A stretch of DNA of 61,804 bases from Elusimicrobiota bacterium (GCA_026388095.1 JAPLKL010000022.1:1-61804), one strand, 5' to 3'; numbered from the stretch's first letter, positions 1 to 8,356 are shown. Program-made: numbers and translations. The notes: generated from the letters alone by a model not told the origin.

Positions 1-183
1 CTGTGTCCGGACACAGTTGCTCCGGAATCTTGAGATTCCTCGACCAGACCTGCCCCGGACAGCATCGCACAGAGAACCCTGTCGGGCCCAGGGTCGTCGC
101 AGGTCGGTTCCGCTCCGAGAGACTCAGAGAACGTCCGGGCATGCTTCTTTGACTTTCCCCGGACAGCTCTGGTCCGGACACAG
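1..183. repeat. TCCGGACA-type palindrome and repeats at the left edge
   Basis: The first 16 bases form a perfect palindrome (CTGTGTCCGGACACAG). Its right part recurs as GTCCGGACACAG at 172-183, and CCCCGGACAG occurs at 53-62 and 157-166. No convincing gene lies here, and mqo ends at 217 on the other strand. The repeats could be regulator sites or remains of a repeat cluster cut by the window edge. Their function is unknown. Confidence 0.5.
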
Positions 184-216
184 TCCTTTTCCGCTGGAGG
201 GTTTATCGGCAGCCTG

Positions 217-1725
217 CTAGGCGTAGTCGTAAGCCTCCAGCTGCAGCACGGCCGCGGTCTCGGCGCGCACGCGCCGGCATAGCTCGGCGTCCTGGATCAG
301 CGAGCGGCCATAGGACGGGATCATCTCCCTCAGTCTGGGGAGCCAGCCCTCCTCCGTCAACCGATCCTTGAAGCACTTCTCGACGACGCTGACCGCGAGC
401 TGGGCCGCGGTGGAGGCTCCGGGCGAGGCTCCCAGCAGGCCGACCATGGACTGGTCGGCCGCGCAGACCAATTCGGTCCCGAACTCCAGCCGGCCGCCGC
501 GCGCCGCGTCCGGCTTGATGATCTGGACGCGCTGCCCGGCGGCCACCAGCTGCCAATCCTCGGGCTTGGCCGCCGGGAAGTACTCCCGCAGCGCGGCGAA
601 GCGGCGCGACGGCGACTGCAGCACCTGCCCGACCAGGTAGCGGATCAGGCCGAGATTGTCCCGGGCCACCGCCAGCATCGGCCCGATGTTGTCAGGCCTG
701 ATGGAGAGGACGAGATCCCAGGGCGAGCCTTGCTTGAGGAAATTGGTCGAGAAGCCCGCGTAGGGCCCGAAGAGCAAAGAGCGCTTCCCGCCCAGGAACC
801 GGGTATCGAGGTGGGGCACGGACATGGGCGGAGCGCCGAGGGACCCCTTGCCGTAGACCTTGGCGTGATGCCGCTGGGCGAGCTTCGCATCGCCGCAGCG
901 CAGCCAGAGGCCGCTGACCGGGAAGCCCGCGTAGCCTTTGGCCTCCGGGATGCCGGCTTTCTGCAGCAGACCAAGCGCGCCGCCGCCCGCGCCCAGGTAG
1001 ACGAACCTGGCCGTAGTCGAGCGCACTTCGCCGCTCTTGACGTCCTTCACCGTGACGCGCCAGCGCCCGCCCGGCTCGCGGCCGAGGTCCACGACGCGCT
1101 GCCAGTGGTGGACCGCGAAGCCCTCCAGCCCCCTCAGATGGGCGATGAGGCCGCGGGTCAGCGCTCCGAAATCCACGTCCGCGCCCGTGGCCATGCGCGT
1201 GGCGGCCGCGGGCTCGCTCGCGGCGCGGCCCTCCATCACGAGCGGAGCCCACTCGCCGAGCTTGCTCCTATCCTCGCTGTATTCCATCCCGTGGAAGGCA
1301 TGGTGGGCGCTCATCGCCTCGAAGCGCTTCCTCAGATAGGCGACGTCCTCGGGTCCGTGCACGAAGCTCATATGCGGGACCGGGTGGATGAAGGTCCGCG
1401 GGTCCGCGAGCGCCCCTTTCCTAACCAGATAGGACCAGAGCTGCCGCGACAGGTCGAACTGGACGTTGACCGCCAGGGCCTTGGAGATGTCGATGCCGCC
1501 GCCCTCGCGCTCGGGGGTGTAGTTGAGCTCGCAGTTGCCCGCATGGCCGGTGCCCGCGTTGTTCCAGCCTCCGGAGCTCTCCAGCGCCGCGTTGCCGAGG
1601 GTCTCGAACAACTCGATGCGCAACGCCGGCTCGAGCTCCTTGAGGAGGTACCCCAGCGTGGCGCTCATGATGCCGGCGCCGACCAAGACGACATCCGGCT
1701 CAGTGCCGGCATGAGATCCCATCAT
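217..1725 (-). CDS. mqo: malate:quinone oxidoreductase
   Basis: This 502-residue protein is the usual length for the FAD-dependent membrane-associated enzyme that oxidises malate to oxaloacetate and passes electrons to quinone. The N-terminus has the dinucleotide-binding glycine motif VGAGIMSATLG (about residues 15-25), followed by family-typical text such as SSGGWNNAGTGHAGNCELNYTP and, near the C-terminus, a second glycine-rich FAD segment (LLGASPGAS). The start is the first of two adjacent ATG codons, preceded by GGCGGAG. The reading frame stays open far upstream, but that part is antisense to the RRM gene and reads as low-complexity repeat, so I exclude it. It is divergent from the RRM gene. 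A TACAAT hexamer at 1744-1749 (minus strand) may be its -10. Confidence 0.93.
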   Translation of the reverse strand: MMGSHAGTEPDVVLVGAGIMSATLGYLLKELEPALRIELFETLGNAALESSGGWNNAGTGHAGNCELNYTPEREGGGIDISKALAVNVQFDLSRQLWSYLVRKGALADPRTFIHPVPHMSFVHGPEDVAYLRKRFEAMSAHHAFHGMEYSEDRSKLGEWAPLVMEGRAASEPAAATRMATGADVDFGALTRGLIAHLRGLEGFAVHHWQRVVDLGREPGGRWRVTVKDVKSGEVRSTTARFVYLGAGGGALGLLQKAGIPEAKGYAGFPVSGLWLRCGDAKLAQRHHAKVYGKGSLGAPPMSVPHLDTRFLGGKRSLLFGPYAGFSTNFLKQGSPWDLVLSIRPDNIGPMLAVARDNLGLIRYLVGQVLQSPSRRFAALREYFPAAKPEDWQLVAAGQRVQIIKPDAARGGRLEFGTELVCAADQSMVGLLGASPGASTAAQLAVSVVEKCFKDRLTEEGWLPRLREMIPSYGRSLIQDAELCRRVRAETAAVLQLEAYDYA

Positions 1726-1807
1726 GCGTTTCTCCGCCACCTCATTGTAGCGTGCGGCTGTCAAAGAAAGGTCAAGGATGCCGCCCAGCCAAGTCTTCCG
1801 GAAATGC

Positions 1808-1813
1808 GATAAT
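1808..1813 (+). promoter_or_regulatory. -10 element just upstream of the RRM gene
   Basis: GATAAT, preceded by TGC in the extended -10 position, ends five bases before the ATG at 1819 with no Shine-Dalgarno sequence between. This spacing would start the transcript at or next to the start codon. It is one example of a pattern seen at many genes in the window. Confidence 0.4.
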
Positions 1814-1818
1814 GTGGC

Positions 1819-2586
1819 ATGGGCAATAACCTTTTCGTCACCGGCTTCCCGTACGAGTTGACCCAGGAGGAACTGGGCAAGCTGTTCGCCGAATGCGGCC
1901 AGGTGGTCAGCGCCAAGATCCTGATGGAGCGCGAGACGGGCCGCTCCCGCGGCATCGGCTTCGTGGTCATGGGCACGGACGCCGAGGCGCAGGCCGCCAT
2001 CAAAAAGCTCAACGGCTCCAGCGTCGGACACCGCAAGATCTTCGTCAACGAGGCGCGCCCGGCCGACAAGCCCGGCGACGGCGGCTACACCGGGCCCGAA
2101 CGCCGCTCGGGCAAGGACCGGCGGCGCAGCCCGCCCGTAGCCGCCGCCGGGGTCTCCGGCGATAGGCGTCCGTGGGAAAAGAAGCCTTGGGAGAACAAGC
2201 CTTGGGACAAGGACAGGAAGCCCGCCTTCGGCGCCAAAAAGCCCTGGGAGAAGAAGCCCTGGGACAAGGACAGGAAGCCCGCCTTCGGCGCCAAGAAGCC
2301 TTGGGAGAAGAAACCTTGGGACAAGGACAAGAAACCCGGCTTCGGAGACAAGAAGCCCTGGGAGAAGAAGCCCTGGGACAAGGACAAGAAGCCCGCCTTC
2401 GGCGCCAAGAAGCCTTGGGAGAAGAAGCCCTGGGACAAGATGCACAGCCCCGGCGGCAAGCGCGACGATCCCGGCCCCAAGAAGAAGTGGGGCGCCGCCG
2501 GCCCGTACGGCGGCCGCAAGCCCGGCGATTTCAAGAGCAAGCCCGGGGGCTTCAAGCGCAGGTCAGGCGGCGGCTTCCGGGGTTGA
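1819..2586 (+). CDS. RRM-domain RNA-binding protein with lysine/tryptophan-rich repeat tail
   Basis: The protein has 255 residues. Residues 1-80 form a single RNA recognition motif with RNP2-like NLFVTGF near the start and RNP1-like RGIGFVVM near residue 50, as in the small bacterial RRM proteins thought to bind single-stranded RNA. The rest is low-complexity and strongly basic: four full copies and one partial copy of a 19-residue unit of the form KKPWEKKPWDKDxKPxFGx, then a Gly/Arg/Lys-rich end (RRSGGGFRG). Bacterial RRM proteins often have short Gly-rich tails, but a Trp-containing tandem repeat is unusual. Such a tail could promote RNA binding or condensation, which is inference. The start follows a -10-like element by five bases. 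Confidence 0.88.
   Translation: MGNNLFVTGFPYELTQEELGKLFAECGQVVSAKILMERETGRSRGIGFVVMGTDAEAQAAIKKLNGSSVGHRKIFVNEARPADKPGDGGYTGPERRSGKDRRRSPPVAAAGVSGDRRPWEKKPWENKPWDKDRKPAFGAKKPWEKKPWDKDRKPAFGAKKPWEKKPWDKDKKPGFGDKKPWEKKPWDKDKKPAFGAKKPWEKKPWDKMHSPGGKRDDPGPKKKWGAAGPYGGRKPGDFKSKPGGFKRRSGGGFRG
2179..2439 (+). repeat. 57-bp in-frame tandem repeat inside the RRM gene
   Basis: Units start at 2179, 2236, 2293 and 2350, with a partial unit at 2407. Each is 57 bp and encodes 19 residues. Units differ at a few bases (Arg/Lys, Ala/Gly and Ala/Asp changes), so the array has diverged and is not perfectly homogenised. It also opens long false reading frames on the opposite strand. Confidence 0.9.
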
Positions 2587-2654
2587 TGAGCTAGTCGCCG
2601 TCCCTCCGCGCGCCCTTGAAATTTCCTCTTTGACCGCGCATACTATCCAGGCCT

Positions 2655-3224
2655 ATGCCCCTGGACCCGCGATCGGACTTCCCGCAGCCGCAACCGCGGC
2701 CGGCAATCCCGGACAGACCGGAACTGATGCCCGTTCTGGCGCCCATCCAGTCAGAGCCCTCGGGGCGCAGCCGCGCGCGCTGGCTCAGCCTGACGGCCCT
2801 GGCCGTATTGGCCGCAGGCTTGGCCATGGCTGTCGCTTTCAAGGGCGTCCCGAAGCAAGCGGCCCAGGTCCCAGCCCGTCAGGCTTTGGCGGCGATCGCT
2901 GAGATCCGACCCGTTCAACTGCCGCCGCTGCCGGCTCCGGCGCCGCCGCCGGAGCCGCAGGGCCCCGGCATCCAATTCAGGGAGGTCGTAGAGGCCCCGA
3001 GCACGCTCGCCAAGCAGTTGCCGGAGACGTGCGTCAATTGCTGGAACAAGACCCACTCGGGACTGGGCTCCGATGAGGCGAGCTTGGCCGCGGCCTTGCG
3101 GCCTTCCGGGTACACCTCGCCGTACTCGCCGGAAGCGAAGCAATTCGCCCTTCCCGGCAATGAGTACGAAGGGACGCGCATGGGAGACCTTCCCGCCTCC
3201 TGGCAGCAGTGCCCGAAGCCGTAG
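2655..3224 (+). CDS. hypothetical single-pass membrane protein, proline-rich
   Basis: I do not recognise this 189-residue protein. About 40 Pro-rich cytoplasmic residues precede one transmembrane helix (WLSLTALAVLAAGLAMAVAF, roughly residues 44-63). A Pro-rich linker (LPPLPAPAPPPEPQGP) follows, then a short C-terminal domain with two nearby cysteines (TCVNCWN). The architecture resembles anchored periplasmic proteins with a small thiol- or metal-binding head, but no family is evident. It ends two bases before the stop codon of the convergent repeat-protein gene. The start is the only good ATG and lies downstream of a TACTAT-like sequence. I see no strong Shine-Dalgarno sequence. Confidence 0.7.
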   Translation: MPLDPRSDFPQPQPRPAIPDRPELMPVLAPIQSEPSGRSRARWLSLTALAVLAAGLAMAVAFKGVPKQAAQVPARQALAAIAEIRPVQLPPLPAPAPPPEPQGPGIQFREVVEAPSTLAKQLPETCVNCWNKTHSGLGSDEASLAAALRPSGYTSPYSPEAKQFALPGNEYEGTRMGDLPASWQQCPKP

Positions 3225-3226
3225 GG

Positions 3227-5224
3227 CTATTTCTTCCGGCGTGGGGACATCGGATAGGGGCCCAGGTCGATGTAGTCCGCAGCTTCGAGATAGTATTTCT
3301 GGCCCGAGCTCAGGAGCCTGCCCTTGATGACGATCATGTTCTCGTGCATGATCCTGAAGAGTCCCTTCTGGGTCTGCAGAGGCAGCCGGGTCATGAGGAC
3401 GGGGATGGGATCGGGCGTGTCCCATTTCTCATACAGGTAGAACGAGGGGCTTCCCAATTTGGCGACGCCCAGGCTCGGCACGCCGATCGTCGCGATGTCG
3501 CGTCCCGCCAAAACGCCGGGGCTGCGCAGCAGGTCCTGGAACTCGACGTAGCGGCAGCTGTCGTCTCGTTTGAGCTCCGCGACGGCGTCCTGGAGCTTCT
3601 TCTCCATCGCGGGGTTGGCGCGATGGGGGTTGTAGGCGTCGGCGCCCTTGAGCATCTCGGAGATGTAGAGCTGCGTCGACCCTGAAGACGAGGGCGGCGG
3701 ACCGAGGTCCGAATAGCCCGAGGCTTCGATATAGTACCTTTGGTCAAGACTGCGCTTGAATCTGCCCCTGACGATGACGACGTTCTTGCTCGCCTCTCGG
3801 ACGATCTCTTTCTTCATCTCCGGCGAGAAGCCGGACATCAAGACCGGTATGGAGATCTCCCCGAAGGATTTATTGGCCAGCTCGAAATGGGGCATGGTCC
3901 CGACGGCGTCCACCATGCCCGGGACCCCCATGGTGACGATGTCCCGGTCGAGGTACGAGCCGGGGTCGAGGCCGATGTCCTCGATCTCCGCGTAGGTGGA
4001 TTTCGGATCCTTCCGGAGCGCCGCGATGGCCGCCAGGAGCTTGTCTCTGTACTCGTCCATCCCTCTGCGCAGCTCCTCCTCGGTGACCATGCCGAAAGAG
4101 GCCTGCTTCCTGAACTTCTTCACGTCTCCGTCGAACGGGGCCAGGGGCTCCAGATTGGGCTTGAGGATATCGGCCGGGGATTCAGAATCCTGGAACACAT
4201 CCGTATAACTGGATGCCGCGATGTAGTAGTTCCCGGCCGCGGCCGCGACCTGCCCCTTGATGACGACAAGATGCGACGGATGTTGATTCCTCAGGAGCTC
4301 TTTCCGGCTCTCCAAGGGAAGCTGCGCCATGAGGACCGGGATGTGGTTCGTCGCGGAGTAGGACGCCATCAGGTCGAAATAGGGGGTGCGGACATAGCCC
4401 CGCTCCCAATGCGGGAGGCCGAGGGTCGCGATCTCCTGCCCGGAGTATTTGTCGCGGTTAATGATCAGATCCTCGATATCGACGTACTGATAGCGCGGGT
4501 CGGCCTCCAGCTCCTGGATGACGGCCATGAGCTTCTCGCGCCTGGCGAGGATGTTGTCGCCGTAGACCGTGTCCCTGCCGCTGCGCAGCTGCGAAAGGGT
4601 CAGATCGTTCATGGGTATGTCCCCGAATTCAGGGGCCAGACCAAGGTCGCTGAAGCCCGACGCCTCGATGTGATAGCCCTGCTCCGCGCTGCCCTTGAGC
4701 CTGCCTCTGACGATCAAGACATGATGCGGGCTCCAATCCGGCTCGAACCCCGCCTCGGCAAGGACCAAGGACTCGATCTTGGCTTTCTCCGCCTTGGGCA
4801 GGGCCGAGACGCGGACCGGCACTTCCGAGACCGCGTTGGCGAGGTCGACATAGCCTTCGTAACGGCAGTAAAAAGACCGCCCGACGGTCGCTATGTCCTG
4901 GTCCGCGTAGGCCGCGGCGTCGAGGAGGATGTCCTCGATCTCCAGGTATCTGCGCTTCTTGTCTTGCTTGAGCTCGGCGATGGCGGCATTGAGCTTCTTC
5001 TGCAGTTTGTCGAAGGCCTTGGCCTGCGCCGCATGGCGGGCTTTGGAGGTCTTGACGTAGTCCTTGACGGCCGCATCCTGGGTATGGGTGAGCGGGCCTA
5101 TGGGCTTGACCTCGGCCGCTTCGGGCTCCTCCGGCGCGGCGCCTTGAGGGTCGCGGGGATAGGCGGCCTGGCCCATTGCCAACAGGCTGATCATGACCCC
5201 GCCCAACATCATCCTGGTCTTCAT
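3227..5224 (-). CDS. exported protein with four tandem ~150-residue repeats
   Basis: The protein has 665 residues and an N-terminal signal peptide (MKTRMMLGGVMISLLAMGQAA). Four homologous units follow. Each has a helical start (L..AIAELK.D.K..Y.EIEDI), a central D-IAT-G segment, a PVLMS.LP segment, and an end of the form V.IVRGR...S..YYIEASGYSDLG. The repeating V.IV.GR...YYI.A pattern suggests a small beta-barrel such as an OB-like fold, but I cannot name the family. No catalytic motif is obvious. It is probably periplasmic or surface-located and may bind several ligands through repeated domains. It is divergent from the hydrolase gene across a palindromic promoter-like sequence. Confidence 0.8.
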   Translation of the reverse strand: MKTRMMLGGVMISLLAMGQAAYPRDPQGAAPEEPEAAEVKPIGPLTHTQDAAVKDYVKTSKARHAAQAKAFDKLQKKLNAAIAELKQDKKRRYLEIEDILLDAAAYADQDIATVGRSFYCRYEGYVDLANAVSEVPVRVSALPKAEKAKIESLVLAEAGFEPDWSPHHVLIVRGRLKGSAEQGYHIEASGFSDLGLAPEFGDIPMNDLTLSQLRSGRDTVYGDNILARREKLMAVIQELEADPRYQYVDIEDLIINRDKYSGQEIATLGLPHWERGYVRTPYFDLMASYSATNHIPVLMAQLPLESRKELLRNQHPSHLVVIKGQVAAAAGNYYIAASSYTDVFQDSESPADILKPNLEPLAPFDGDVKKFRKQASFGMVTEEELRRGMDEYRDKLLAAIAALRKDPKSTYAEIEDIGLDPGSYLDRDIVTMGVPGMVDAVGTMPHFELANKSFGEISIPVLMSGFSPEMKKEIVREASKNVVIVRGRFKRSLDQRYYIEASGYSDLGPPPSSSGSTQLYISEMLKGADAYNPHRANPAMEKKLQDAVAELKRDDSCRYVEFQDLLRSPGVLAGRDIATIGVPSLGVAKLGSPSFYLYEKWDTPDPIPVLMTRLPLQTQKGLFRIMHENMIVIKGRLLSSGQKYYLEAADYIDLGPYPMSPRRKK

Positions 5225-5234
5225 GACTCGTAAG

Positions 5235-5248
5235 CTATGATATCATAG
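5235..5248. promoter_or_regulatory. palindromic divergent promoter-like element
   Basis: CTATGATATCATAG is a perfect 14-bp palindrome between two divergent genes. It gives a TATGAT hexamer on both strands, so it could serve as overlapping -10 elements in both directions or as a regulator site. The minus-strand gene starts 11 bases beyond it (ATG at 5224). The plus-strand gene starts at 5303. Confidence 0.4.
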
Positions 5249-5302
5249 GATTTCTTGCAATCTGGTCGTTCTCAACGCCATGCCCGACACCCTTGGCCTG
5301 CC

Positions 5303-6838
5303 ATGACAAAAAACAGCCTCCTACTCATAGCCATAGCCGCCGCGTCCTGCCTGCCGGCCTCGGCAAGCTCCGGCTCCGGCCGGCAGTCCGTCCTCGACCG
5401 GGTCTCTTACGTCGAGAAGGACCTGCGCCTCGAGGTCCCCCCCGCCCCGCGCCTCTGCGGCGGCCCGGACCTCAAGCAGAGCACGGTCAGCGTGGGCGAC
5501 TGCGCGCTCTACGTCGAGGAGGAGGGCGGCGGCATGCCCGTGGTCCTGCTCCACGGCGGCCCGGGCGCCACGCACCACTATTTCCACCCGCATTTCTCCC
5601 AGGCCAAGGGCTTCGCGCGAGTCATCTACTACGACCAGAGGGGCTGCGGCCTCTCGGGCTTCTGCCCCGGCGCGGGCTACACCCTCGACCAGGCCGTGGC
5701 GGACCTGGAGCGGCTGCGCGCCGCACTCGGCATCGAGCGCTGGGTGGTCCTGGGGCATTCCTACGGCGGCCTGCTGGCCCAATACTACGCCTTGCGGCAC
5801 CCCGAGGCCTTGGCGGGCCTGGTCCTGGTCGGCGCCAGCGACGGCCTGCACGCGGCCATGAAGCCCTCGCGCCAGGGCGACTTCATGTCCGACGAGGAAA
5901 AAGCCCGCCTGAGCGCCATATGGAAGGAGCTGGAGGAGCTGGTCAAGGCCAAGCGCATCCCCGAGGGCAGCCTCACCGAGCTCGGCATCTACAACAACTT
6001 CATCAACGGCGACTGGAAGCGGCAGAGCTTCTACAAGCCTTCCCTTGAGCGCATCGCGCAGATCGCGCGCTACGAATGGAAGCAGGACCGCGATTTCAAC
6101 TCCATCATGAGCGAGGACGCGGAGAAGATAGACCTGCAGGGCGCATTCGCCGGCTTCCCGGTCCCCACCCTCATCATGGAGGGCAAGTGGGACCTCACCT
6201 GGAACACCGACAAGCCGGCGATACTCCGGAAGAACCACCCGGGCTCCCGACTGGTGATGTTCGAAGATTCCTCGCACGAGCCTTTCGCCGACGAGCCGGA
6301 GAAGTTCTTCTCCGAGCTCAAGGGCTTCCTGGACAAGCTCCCGGTCCCGGATCCCGCCGCGGTCGCCGCCTGGAAGGGCTCTGAGGCCGCCTGGGAGAGC
6401 TCCGGGGTCCATCTGGCCTGGCTGCGTTCCCCGACCTATATGCTCAAGTCCACGGGCTGGGGGCGAGCCTCCAACGAGAAGATCGCCGCGGCCTATTCCA
6501 AAGATTGGCTCGGGAAGCTCGACGGCCAAGGCTTGGTGAAGGTCGGCCTGGCCTTGTACGACGCGGCCAGGTACGAGGAGGCCTTGGCGGTCTTCCGCAA
6601 GCTTCAATCCCGGGCCTCCGGCGAGGGCGCGGCCAGGGCCTTGCTCTGGCAGGGCTTTTTGCTCGACCTGCAGGGGCGGCGCGAGGCGGCGGTGGCGGTC
6701 TACAAGAAGGTGGCGGGCATGAAGGCCTTGAGCACGGCGAGCTACGGGCAGTTCGGCCTGGAGTTTACGCCCAGCGAGTACGCGGTGAAGAAGCTCTCCG
6801 AGCCTTTCCAGCGCGTCGAGAACTCCGACCCGAAATGA
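5303..6838 (+). CDS. exported alpha/beta hydrolase (proline iminopeptidase-like) with TPR-like C-terminus
   Basis: The protein has 511 residues. A signal sequence ends in AAASC (possible lipobox, Cys16). An alpha/beta hydrolase domain follows with HGGPG (about 84-88), YYDQRGCGLS, the nucleophile elbow GHSYGG (Ser153), an acid in EGKWDLTW and a catalytic His in DSSHEPFADEP. HGGPG and DQRGCG are typical of proline iminopeptidases and related serine hydrolases. After about residue 360 comes an unrelated helical region with a TPR-like repeat (ALYDAARYEEALAVFRKL, then LLDLQGRREAAVAVYKKV). A hydrolase-TPR fusion is unusual. The start was set at the ATG directly before the signal peptide. The stop overlaps the next start as ATGA. 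Confidence 0.85.
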   Translation: MTKNSLLLIAIAAASCLPASASSGSGRQSVLDRVSYVEKDLRLEVPPAPRLCGGPDLKQSTVSVGDCALYVEEEGGGMPVVLLHGGPGATHHYFHPHFSQAKGFARVIYYDQRGCGLSGFCPGAGYTLDQAVADLERLRAALGIERWVVLGHSYGGLLAQYYALRHPEALAGLVLVGASDGLHAAMKPSRQGDFMSDEEKARLSAIWKELEELVKAKRIPEGSLTELGIYNNFINGDWKRQSFYKPSLERIAQIARYEWKQDRDFNSIMSEDAEKIDLQGAFAGFPVPTLIMEGKWDLTWNTDKPAILRKNHPGSRLVMFEDSSHEPFADEPEKFFSELKGFLDKLPVPDPAAVAAWKGSEAAWESSGVHLAWLRSPTYMLKSTGWGRASNEKIAAAYSKDWLGKLDGQGLVKVGLALYDAARYEEALAVFRKLQSRASGEGAARALLWQGFLLDLQGRREAAVAVYKKVAGMKALSTASYGQFGLEFTPSEYAVKKLSEPFQRVENSDPK

Positions 6839-7434
6839 GAAGAGCCATCGGGGCGGCAGCGCTGCTGGCGGTATTCCTGGGCCTGGCCCCGGCCGCGGCG
6901 TGGTCCTTGGACCCGGACACCATGGAGATGGTCAAGGCTTTCGTGAAGATGCCGACCAGCGAGCTTCCGGCCGATTCGATTCCGAGGTTTTTGGCCGTGG
7001 ACCCGGCTGAGCTGCCGGCGAAGCTGCGCAAGTCCTTCCTGGCCAAGCGCGTGGAGCTTTACACGCTCAAGCAGCTCGCCGACGGCAAGAAGAGGGGCGG
7101 GGTGCGCATGCCGGAGGCGGACTGCGCCGTCCCGAAGGAAGGCCAGAGCGATTCGGCTGAGATCCTGCTGCTGGCCGGCTATGAGGAGATCAACGACCTC
7201 GAAGAGGACTACGTGCTGCAGGTGACGAAATGCACGGAGCACGACCTGATGTGCGAGTTCTCTCTACAGGTCTTGGCGCAGCCCAAGGGCAAGAAAGGCG
7301 GGCCGCGCAGGCGCCTGTTCCTGCACCAGAACGACCCCGCCTTCGCCTTGGTGGGGCTCTTCCGGCAGCATGGCAAGGCGTCCACCCATTTTTTCGGGGT
7401 GGGCGGGGTCAGCTGCGCTCCCCGGTTGAAGTGA
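6835..7434 (+). CDS. exported hypothetical protein
   Basis: The protein has 199 residues and a clear signal peptide (MRRAIGAAALLAVFLGLAPAAA). Its ATG overlaps the hydrolase stop in an ATGA, so the two are translationally coupled and probably act in the same compartment. The mature part has four cysteines, at DCAVPK, KCTEHDLMCEF and SCAPRLK, compatible with disulfide bonds. I do not recognise the family. It is followed by a hairpin at 7443-7469 that may end transcription. Confidence 0.8.
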   Translation: MRRAIGAAALLAVFLGLAPAAAWSLDPDTMEMVKAFVKMPTSELPADSIPRFLAVDPAELPAKLRKSFLAKRVELYTLKQLADGKKRGGVRMPEADCAVPKEGQSDSAEILLLAGYEEINDLEEDYVLQVTKCTEHDLMCEFSLQVLAQPKGKKGGPRRRLFLHQNDPAFALVGLFRQHGKASTHFFGVGGVSCAPRLK

Positions 7435-7442
7435 GCTCGTCA

Positions 7443-7469
7443 CTTGATGTTGCGGATTGCAACATCAAG
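7443..7469. terminator. bidirectional hairpin between convergent genes
   Basis: An 11-bp perfect stem (CTTGATGTTGC paired with GCAACATCAAG) with a five-base GGATT loop lies between genes that converge at 7434 and 7533. There is no T-run after it on the plus strand, so it may be a terminator of the weak or factor-assisted type, or an mRNA-protecting hairpin. Confidence 0.55.
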
Positions 7470-7532
7470 TTGGCGTGCTCGGCTTCCGATAGTTACTAAA
7501 GAAGGGCGCGACAGGGCAGGCACGATAAGATC

Positions 7533-8114
7533 TCAGTGCAGCGTCGGACCAGCTCGTCTCGGCTGGAACCTGTTGCGCAGAGCGGCGATGAAGGCTTGGT
7601 CCGCTCTGGTCGAGACCATCTCAGCCGGAGAGTAGCCGCGCTTCCAGGCCAGGTAGAGCGTCGCCGCCAGCAGGACCGCGGTGAGCACGATGTTCGGCCA
7701 GGCATCGAGCTGCCACTGATGCTTCCAGGTCAGAGCCCAGGCCTGCGAGAAAGGGGCCAGGTAGGGGATGGGCCATTGGTAGCCGTCCGGCCCTCGGGAG
7801 CCGAGGATGTCCTCGAAGAGGTGCAGGTGGAAGCTGAGCCAGGCCAGGGCCGCGGTCAAGGGCCGGCGCTTCGCGGATGCGAAGCCGGCCGCGCTCACGA
7901 GGACGGCGAAAGGGAGGGTATGGAGGCAATGGTGGTAGTCCGAGCCCCAGGTCAGGGGCTGGCTTGCATGGCGGGTGAGGAACTCGGGGATGATGCCGGC
8001 CCCGTCGATGTCGGGGATGATCCCGGCCAAGGTCACGATGGCGCGGTCGCGGCGGTCGAGCCGGGCGCCGTTGGCCAGGACCCAGCCGGTCATGAAGTGG
8101 GTGATGGGGTTCAT
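7533..8114 (-). CDS. membrane-bound metal-dependent hydrolase (YdjM/DUF457 family)
   Basis: This 193-residue multi-pass membrane protein has the family features: an N-terminal THFMTGWVLAN, then AGIIPDIDG, a YHHCLHTLPFAV motif and a later HLHLFEDILGSRGPDGYQWPIPYL. The His/Asp residues in these motifs are the expected metal ligands. The family is widespread, and LexA-regulated YdjM of E. coli is a member. The precise substrate is unknown. The start at 8114 overlaps the stop of the upstream small gene as ATGA, which fixes it over an in-frame ATG ten codons earlier. Confidence 0.85.
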   Translation of the reverse strand: MNPITHFMTGWVLANGARLDRRDRAIVTLAGIIPDIDGAGIIPEFLTRHASQPLTWGSDYHHCLHTLPFAVLVSAAGFASAKRRPLTAALAWLSFHLHLFEDILGSRGPDGYQWPIPYLAPFSQAWALTWKHQWQLDAWPNIVLTAVLLAATLYLAWKRGYSPAEMVSTRADQAFIAALRNRFQPRRAGPTLH

Positions 8115-8293
8115 GTCGCTGAGGGCTCGGCGCGGGGGTCCCACTGCGGGGGCTCGGCGCTGGGGCCTTTGTAGACGTGGCTGCGGCCGATGAAGAGCAG
8201 GGCGGCGAGGGCCAGGAACGCGGCGGCGAGCAGGCCGGCCAGGATGCGCAGGAGGGTTCTCAAGGTAGACGCCATTATATCACCATTCGCCAT
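8111..8293 (-). CDS. small single-pass membrane protein
   Basis: The protein has 60 residues with one transmembrane helix (LLRILAGLLAAAFLALAALLFIG) and a short Pro-rich C-terminal tail. It is coupled to the downstream DUF457-type gene by an ATGA overlap, so it is probably a real small gene and perhaps a partner of that membrane hydrolase. I chose the first ATG because GAAGGA sits about nine bases upstream. A second in-frame ATG six codons later lacks a good site. Confidence 0.65.
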   Translation of the reverse strand: MANGDIMASTLRTLLRILAGLLAAAFLALAALLFIGRSHVYKGPSAEPPQWDPRAEPSAT

Positions 8294-8356
8294 GCCCTAG
8301 TTCCTTCTCCATATCCTCGATCGTCGGCAAAGGCCGGTCTCGACGGGGAAATCACA

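Noticed and set aside
1726-2445. 240-residue N-terminal extension of mqo with Leu/Pro/Gly repeats
   Set aside because: It is antisense to the tandem repeat of the RRM gene and reads only as the shadow of that repeat. Normal MQO length and a good ATG with GGCGGAG support the start at 1725.
3740-5233. 497-codon open frame on the plus strand
   Set aside because: It is antisense to the four-repeat exported protein. The composition is typical of GC-rich shadow frames and no domain is seen.
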